Origin: Hypomesus transpacificus
Lineage: Eukaryota > Chordata > Actinopteri > Osmeriformes > Osmeridae
Direction of reading: 5' to 3'
Assembly (NCBI RefSeq): GCF_021917145.1
Contig: NC_061064.1
Location: forward strand, 1,391,185-1,455,184
DNA length: 64,000 nt
The translations under genes and the position numbers were made by a program. Under the pieces are notes generated by a model. It was not told the origin of the DNA. It saw only the letters and a list, made by a program, of their open reading frames with translations, and did not search any database. Positions 57,813 to 64,000 of the stretch are shown piece after piece. Each line of letters opens with the position of its first letter. Position 1 is the stretch's first letter.

Positions 57813-58883
57813 TTAGACCTTAAGGTCATCAAGTCTGGTCTTGTTGTTGCTGTGCTTGCTTGATCGACTCGTTCGTCGTTGATTCTCTTCGGGTACTCCC
57901 AGAACAGGGCTGGACCTGGCCTCCTTCATGTCACCCCCTTCCGGTTTACTGTTCATCTCCACGGCCAGGTTATCTCTGTTCTGCTTGTAAGCCACCTTGC
58001 TGTTGTAGGGGTGGTAGGTAGAGTCGGGTTCAGTCAGGCTGTATTTGTCAGCGTGGTACGGCTCAGGAGCCTGGTGATGACTGGGGAAGTAATTATATCT
58101 GGGAACAAATGGTGCAACAGTCTCGCTAGCGATCTTGGATGCCGCTTCCGAGGCGGCCTGAGACCGTTTGTAGCGAAGGCCCTGGCGGCACTTGGTGAAA
58201 CCCAGATGGTAAATCTCCACTAGATTAAGCAGCAGTGAGACGCAGGCCACCGCTAACATGAAGATGATGAAAATGGTCTTTTCCGTCGGACGGGAGATGT
58301 AACAGTTGACCACGTTAGGGCAGGGGGAGCGGTTACATGTGTACAGAGGCTTCAGCTCAAAGCCGTACAGTAAGTACTGAGCTACGATAAAGCCCACCTC
58401 AAACAGAGTCTTGAAGATGATGTTGAAGACGTAGGTGCGGAGCAGGACTCCCTGCAGACGGATCCGGCCCTGCTCGTCCCTAACAGGAGCCTTCTTGGCC
58501 TTGGTCCCCAGCAGCAGTGGATGCTTGTCGTTACTAATCGTCAGATGGGGTTGTTCCTTCTGCTTGTGCTTCTCTTCCATGCGCACGAGGTGCAGTATGT
58601 GTCCCAGGTAGATGAGCGTGGGCGTAGATACGAAGATGATCTGCAGCACCCAGAAGCGAATGTGAGAGATGGGAAAAGTTTTGTCGTAGCAGACGTTCTG
58701 ACAACCGGGCTGCTTGGTGTCGCAGGTGAATCCGGACTGTTCGTCACCCCACACCTTCTCCGCCGCGGTCCCGAGAACCAGGATGCGGAAGATGAACAGC
58801 ACGGTCAGCCAGACTTTGCCCACGACTGTGGAGTGTTCCTGTGCACTCTCCAGCAACTTCCCCAGCAAGTTCCAGTCCCCCAT
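57813..58883 (-). CDS. Alpha-type connexin, Cx40/GJA5-like gap junction protein
   Basis: A single coding exon of 356 aa. I start at the connexin-standard MGDW (58883) rather than the MCVT four codons upstream. It is a four-pass gap-junction channel subunit. Extracellular loop 1 has C-x6-C-x3-C ([14 protein letters not shown]) and loop 2 has C-x4-C-x5-C ([14 protein letters not shown]) followed by [36 protein letters not shown] and [18 protein letters not shown] are closest to Cx40. The tail (NRDNLAVE, end KTRLDDLKV) matches the Cx40/Cx43 tail form. An acceptor GGTTGTAG lies 5' of the ATG (exon begins 58932), so there is a non-coding first exon, as is usual for connexins. The family is certain; which teleost paralogue is not. 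Confidence 0.95.
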   Translation of the reverse strand: MGDWNLLGKLLESAQEHSTVVGKVWLTVLFIFRILVLGTAAEKVWGDEQSGFTCDTKQPGCQNVCYDKTFPISHIRFWVLQIIFVSTPTLIYLGHILHLVRMEEKHKQKEQPHLTISNDKHPLLLGTKAKKAPVRDEQGRIRLQGVLLRTYVFNIIFKTLFEVGFIVAQYLLYGFELKPLYTCNRSPCPNVVNCYISRPTEKTIFIIFMLAVACVSLLLNLVEIYHLGFTKCRQGLRYKRSQAASEAASKIASETVAPFVPRYNYFPSHHQAPEPYHADKYSLTEPDSTYHPYNSKVAYKQNRDNLAVEMNSKPEGGDMKEARSSPVLGVPEENQRRTSRSSKHSNNKTRLDDLKV

Positions 58884-59755
58884 GGTGACGCACACATAAG
58901 CTCAGTCTTCCAGAGAGATCCACCACAGGAACCTACAACCAGAGAGATGAAGTTCACTGTAAACTATGTAAACAGAAACTAGGTAGGCTACGTTTTTTGG
59001 ATTGAAAACCAGATGGCAGAGAAAAAAAGGATTCGGTCTCGAACATTAATGGATGGCAGTTTGGAGGGCTTGTTCACAGTTTCTCAGTCATTAAACCTGG
59101 GGTGGTATATATCGCTCAGCTTCGGACATGATGATTTTCCTTTAGAACAAATTTTGTTGCACACTTCAGCACGCGGAGATGAAAGCCAACATTTTTTACT
59201 GACCTCTTCAGAGCCTTCATTTGTTTTGTCGTTTTTGGCACGTAAATGCAAGAGTTTTTATTTGCTGCAGTGTTTTTCTTTGATTAACCAGATTCCTTCA
59301 TAGGGATGCTTCGCTCCAAGTTTCTCTTGTTAGGTTTCTTTTTGTTCGAAAACATTTTGTTTCATGCAGAGACGAACATTAAGGTATTTTCTTTTACCCA
59401 CAGAAAATCCTGAACATGGCCTTTTGCCATGTTCCTATTTCCTAGATAGTTTCAATATGCTTGAAACCATTTGAGAAAAAAAACTAGTTTGTAATTGAAG
59501 GACATTTTATTGAAGCCTGTGCTTCATAGAAGCACCGTAGACAACAACAGGATGTCCAGTCCATTCTTCAACTAACACATATTCCTCAATGAGAAAAGTC
59601 ATATCAAACAGAACTATTACTCTGCTATGATATATAACACTATGTGTGAACATCAGCACATTTATAGGTTTATTCTTTGGTTTCAGTCCTTGACTCGTAA
59701 TTCACATTATTTATTGTGCTGACCAAACCAAGACTTGGATGGATTTTTCAAATTA

Positions 59756-60058
59756 GGGCTGGGCGATATATCGAAAATTAGCGTTAATATAGCAATAATT
59801 TTGATGACAATGTAAAATGTGAAAACATTGTGAATATCGAATATTATTATTTATTTTTTTTGCTGGTCCTTGTGTTACTTGTGTTTTAAGATCACCGTCT
59901 GGCTCCTCTGTGTTCACACTAATGGGCGCAAATGTTTTTTTAATTTATTTTATTTTTTCAATGCAAATGCAAGCATATCAAGATATATAGGCTATTGAAT
60001 ATTTTCAACATTTTGACAATATTGAGATATCGCAGTTTTTGTATATATCGCCCACCCC
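59756..60058. mobile_element. MITE with GGGCTGGGCGATATAT termini, 303 bp
   Basis: The terminal inverted repeats GGGCTGGGCGATATAT and ATATATCGCCCACCCC differ at one position, and the element is flanked by TA on both sides, as for Tc1/mariner-type insertions. The interior is AT-rich and without coding capacity. It lies between the two connexin genes. Confidence 0.75.
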
Positions 60059-61924
60059 TATTTCATATTCATGGTTTTATCTGTCAACACGGGGGCTGAA
60101 TATTTAGCTATTTCCATCAAAACATTTTTTTTTATCCATTGCCTAGATAAAACATCCAGTCATTGGTTAATGTCTGTAAATTGTTTTCTGATTCATTTGA
60201 TTGCAATTTATCATCACAGTTTGACAACTACTTGAGGTAATCTAGACTTCTGCATTTCTCCTTACTGCTGTCTTCATAATCAATCACACGGCACCATGTC
60301 ATGAAATCATCACAGCTGTAGTTATGCTTTGATTCACGGTGACTTAAACCAGAGGCTACTGAGACTCATGCTGTTGGATGTCATTACAGGGAGCAACAGT
60401 AAGTTTAAAAAAAGAACTTGACTCCTCTCTCTCAGTTTTCCATTTTGAAACATAATCTAATGGAAATGAGTCAGTGACATCTAAGAAAGACTTGATCTGA
60501 TGACTCGTACAGTGGAACGGGTTCTTCTAGCAGAGCTTCTCCTACAGGAGCAAACCCTAGCCTTGTCAACAGGTCTGGCTAACACCAGACTTATTTGTGT
60601 GTACTTACAACAATCTATATCACTCATATAAATAAAAAACATTTCTAACACCAGTATATTTCTTGAAATCTTCACAGAAACGTGTGACAGGACCCACCTT
60701 ATTGTGTTGTTATTTCATTCGAGTTGGGAGACAGATGCAGTGTGCTGGCTGTGTCTCTCCTCCCCCACAGAGAGAGACATGTCCTCTGGCCGTGTCACAC
60801 CACTCAGCTGATCTGCAGCTCTCTCTGGATTCCAGCCTCTATGTTCAGCTCTCTCTTCTTGAATCCCAGTTGTATAGACCACATACGACTCTCGTATAAG
60901 AAGTAAACTGAAGTTGGGCCCCTGCTTGCGCCCCCTTTCCCCTTGCCAGCGGAGGAGGAAAACTCCCTCCCCAAAGAGAATTATCAAGCTCACTGCTTAA
61001 GTGGTGTTTCTGTACATCTGACTGATGGTTAAATAGTCCATGGGGGGTGGGTTTTAGCCTGCGTTGCTCTAAATATACTTCAAGTAAAAAGGGAGTGGTT
61101 TGGTTATCTCCCTCCGGGGGTTGGTGAGATGGGAGCTGGAAGGTGGAGGGTCAGGCAGCCTGTGACTGCGTGGGAGAACGTGTGAGATGGGAAAGGCGAG
61201 ACCTCCCCTCATTGTCATGTTGTGACTGACTGGCACGTACGAGTAATTGTTTAATGGGCTGGTGGGAAACTCAAAGTTTGTGGTGGTTATAAACTCAACA
61301 GAGGACATCCGTCTGAAGAACACTGCTGTATTTGTTTAACCTGAGGAAGGAGACAAACGATCCTGAACAGTCAAAATGACCTTGCTGTAAACTTTCATTT
61401 GAGAGACAGTCTGATTCATTAACGCGGAGCAAAACAACTGTGATAGCTCTGAAAGCAGGGAGGGTTTATTAGTAAACAAATAGGCTATTGTTAAATGTCC
61501 AAAACTTGAATCAAGCTATCAAAAATGAGTTTTTAAAATATCACTGAGTGGCTCCACCAGATTCCTAGCTTTAAATGTGGTGTTACTGTACGTACAGTCT
61601 CACAGACAGAAGAAGTTCATTGTTAGTAACTATCTCCTGGCATAGCTGACCTCACACCTGATATAGCGTCCATATATGGGTTGTCCTGACAGGATCCAGA
61701 AAAAGAGAAGTGCCCTCAGGGCCAGCAGCCTGCAGGGGAAATACTTAGTACTTTGAGTCTGACCTCTCGCTAGACTATGCTATTGATAACCTGGTAGCAC
61801 GCCCTCTGCCCTCCTGTGTGAGTCTTGGCTCATGGGGACTTAGATGAGCTGTCACAGGTGCTTAAACAGCTTGCAGGACCTCCTTGGATGTTAGAAGAGA
61901 GACAACACAGTTTGTGATTAGGAT

Positions 61925-61934
61925 TTTATTTATT
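61925..61934 (-). terminator. gjb1 poly(A) signal candidate
   Basis: TTTATTTATT on the plus strand reads as two overlapping AATAAA hexamers on the minus strand, about 1.1 kb downstream of the gjb1 stop. Confidence 0.45.
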
Positions 61935-63008
61935 ACAGTTTATTCAGTTTGATCCCATTCTGAGATGATATGTCGAGGAACCATAAAATGGTCATGCTCC
62001 CTGTATGCTAAGTTTCTAGTGCCACCATGTGGTATGTTAAGGTATTACATGGATGGACATTACTTGACACTGTGACAACAATGTGGCGGGATTATTGTTT
62101 AGATTCATTAAATCATCTTCTCTTTTTTTTTTTACATTAATAACAATTGCATTGAAACCATACCTTGTATCAACTACAAGTGTGTCATAGTGTAAATGAC
62201 AATTTATTTGGCATGAAACAATTAATTTACTAGCTATTTTCAGTACACAACAAGGTACTGTTCTGCTTTTTGCACGTTTTAATTTTGACATATATATATA
62301 TGACAAACTTGTTCAAGCCTTTTCTTCTTACAGTATCTTAAAATACACAGCATTAACATAAACTACCTAAAACTAAAATGCCACAAACATTATGAAGTAT
62401 GCACTTACAGTGCCACAATGTATTTAGTGCTACATACTTTCCCATACAGCCATTCTTGACAAATAGAGTCAAAGGGAGGATATTCTGTAGTGAACTGAGA
62501 GGGAGCAGCCAAGGTAATGAGGAGCTGTGAAAACTGCTGTTTGGGATAATTTAAGAAAACTGAGAAAAAAGTTTCAAAGAGTATTCTGTTCTATCATCAG
62601 TCATTAGCAGGTCAACTTGATAGAAAATCCCTTCAAATATGACCTGGGAGGATCCATGTTTATTAGTGTCTAACGCTCTGGTTGTTAATTATAATCAGAA
62701 GACTAGAAACGTTGAAATCTCTGTAGAAATATACCACTCTCACTCTCTCAACGGAACAAGCTTGTTCCATGTGAACGAAAATAGTCCTTACAGTACGTTT
62801 TGGGGAATAAATTCAACACAAATACAAAACATAAGTCTGTGTATTTCCTGCTTGGAGGCTTAATGACTGGAAAGCCGTGGTACTTCAACGAACAGGTCTC
62901 AAAACAAAGCAGAGAGCAGAACCGTCAGTGTTATTATCTAAAGCTTCCCTTTGTCACCGCTAACTCGCATGGCTCATCCTGGCTGGGCAGTTCTCTGTTC
63001 TGTTTGCT

Positions 63009-63734
63009 CTAGTAGGAACAGAGCTTCTGTGTGATCCACGCTCCCATGGAAGAGTCTCCAGCGTTGCTTATCAAGTGGCGTCCACAGGCCTTCCCCACCA
63101 GGAAGATCACCTCGGCGATGTTGAGCAGAATACAGATCCCCGACACCGCCAGCATGAACACCGTGAACACCGTCTTCTCCGTGGGCCGGGACACAAAACA
63201 GTCCACGATGTTGGGGCACGGGTACGAGTCACACTTCACCAGCCGGATCATCTTGTAGCCTGGGTAGATCATGTAGAAGATGTACATGAAGGCTGACTCG
63301 AAGACGATCCTGAAGAACAGGCTGATGATGTAGGTCCACCACAGAGCCCCTGTGATCTTCATCTTCTGGGTCTTGATCTGCTCCAGCTCCTTGGGACTGA
63401 CCCGGCCAGACAGCTTGTAGAGCTTCTTGTCGATGTGGCGGCGGTGGGCCACGTGCATGGCCACCAGCAGGGCCGGGGTGGACACCAGGATGAGCTGCAG
63501 TGCCCACAGGCGGATGTGCGAGATGGGGAAGAAGTGGTCGTAGCAGACGCTGTTGCAGCCAGGCTGCTGGGTGTTGCAGGTGAAGCCGGACTTCTCGTCG
63601 CCCCAAACGCTCTCGGCTGCCACCACCAGGACCAGGATACGGAAGATAAACAGCACGGACAGCCAGATGCGACCGATTCCAGTGGAGTGTCTGTTTACAC
63701 CGCTGACGACGGCATAAAAGGACGCCCAGTTCAT
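63009..63734 (-). CDS. gjb1: Connexin-32-type gap junction beta-1 protein
   Basis: A single coding exon of 241 aa (human GJB1 is 283). It is a four-pass channel subunit; human GJB1 acts in liver and Schwann cells and is mutated in X-linked Charcot-Marie-Tooth disease. The start [18 protein letters not shown] matches Cx32 (MNW...LSGVNRHST). Further near-identical stretches are [52 protein letters not shown] and [20 protein letters not shown]. Loop cysteines are intact (C-x6-C-x3-C and C-x4-C-x5-C). The cytoplasmic tail is short and ends KLCSY, without the CaaX-like end of mammalian Cx32. A 5' UTR acceptor (TTTTTTTTCAG, exon begins 63748) indicates an upstream non-coding exon. zmym3 adjacency matches human Xq13.1. 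Confidence 0.95.
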   Translation of the reverse strand: MNWASFYAVVSGVNRHSTGIGRIWLSVLFIFRILVLVVAAESVWGDEKSGFTCNTQQPGCNSVCYDHFFPISHIRLWALQLILVSTPALLVAMHVAHRRHIDKKLYKLSGRVSPKELEQIKTQKMKITGALWWTYIISLFFRIVFESAFMYIFYMIYPGYKMIRLVKCDSYPCPNIVDCFVSRPTEKTVFTVFMLAVSGICILLNIAEVIFLVGKACGRHLISNAGDSSMGAWITQKLCSY

Positions 63735-64000
63735 TTTCGGTTCCGGGTCTGAAAAAAAATTGAAAGCTAGTTAGGAATAATCTTACACATTTTGACCATT
63801 TTTACTTTCTTCAGCTTTTCCTTAAGTCCATTGGGAGTTAACCTGCAAACAAAAAAACGTTTTTATTCCCAAAGAAAACCTCATAATCCACTTTCCAGCT
63901 TCAATAGACAGTTCTACCCTACCATAGTTCAGTGATCAGGGCAATAAAACACAAAGCCTTTAAAGACCAGGTGACATGAGACTCTCCAGACACAAAGATG

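Larger units (their letters stand above)
58936..63008. other. Region between the two connexins
   Basis: It contains the upstream region of the alpha connexin, with a non-coding first exon that I could not place, the MITE at 59756-60058, and the gjb1 3' UTR. Overlapping minus-strand AATAAA signals lie at 61925-61934, which would give gjb1 a 3' UTR of about 1.1 kb. Only short unsupported open frames occur. Confidence 0.6.

Overview
This is a vertebrate nuclear window, almost certainly from a ray-finned (teleost) fish. The genes are split into many short exons with GT-AG (a few GC-AG) junctions, introns are compact, and the spaces hold tRNA-derived SINEs, small inverted-repeat DNA elements and an unusual number of minisatellites. 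The exon-joined proteins match vertebrate families from end to end. Species cannot be named from the sequence.

Layout. Five genes lie head-to-tail on the + strand, followed by two connexins on the - strand. (1) 891-12810: CLOCK/NPAS2-family bHLH-PAS gene, best match npas2, with its 5' end outside the window. (2) 17704-22143: radx, an RPA1-like ssDNA-binding protein. (3) 22779-30117: rnf128 (GRAIL), a PA-TM-RING E3 ligase with two alternative first exons. (4) 31804-41276: tbc1d8b, a GRAM-TBC-EF-hand Rab-GAP. (5) 44365-56240: zmym3, an MYM zinc-finger chromatin protein. (6) 58883-57813 (-): an alpha connexin of Cx40/GJA5 type. (7) 63734-63009 (-): gjb1 (Cx32-type). I rebuilt each multi-exon gene exon by exon. 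Reading frame and intron phase are continuous through all of them, giving about 865 aa in the window (npas2), 861 aa (radx), 392 and 399 aa (rnf128), 1132 aa (tbc1d8b) and 1584 aa (zmym3).

Context. radx-rnf128-tbc1d8b reproduces the human Xq22.3 order and zmym3-gjb1 the human Xq13.1 pair, so the window joins two human X segments. The npas2-like gene is on chromosome 2q11.2 in humans, where it sits near TBC1D8 and RNF149, the paralogues of tbc1d8b and rnf128. The genes do not form a pathway; the grouping is historical rather than functional.

The most interesting points are the possibility that the bHLH-PAS gene is a CLOCK-family ohnologue of the X block, the conserved choice between two lumenal-domain first exons in rnf128, repeat expansions inside coding exons (the CLOCK exon-19 equivalent and two places in zmym3), GC-AG introns, and an alpha connexin beside gjb1. 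I found no sign of a wholly new multi-gene system.
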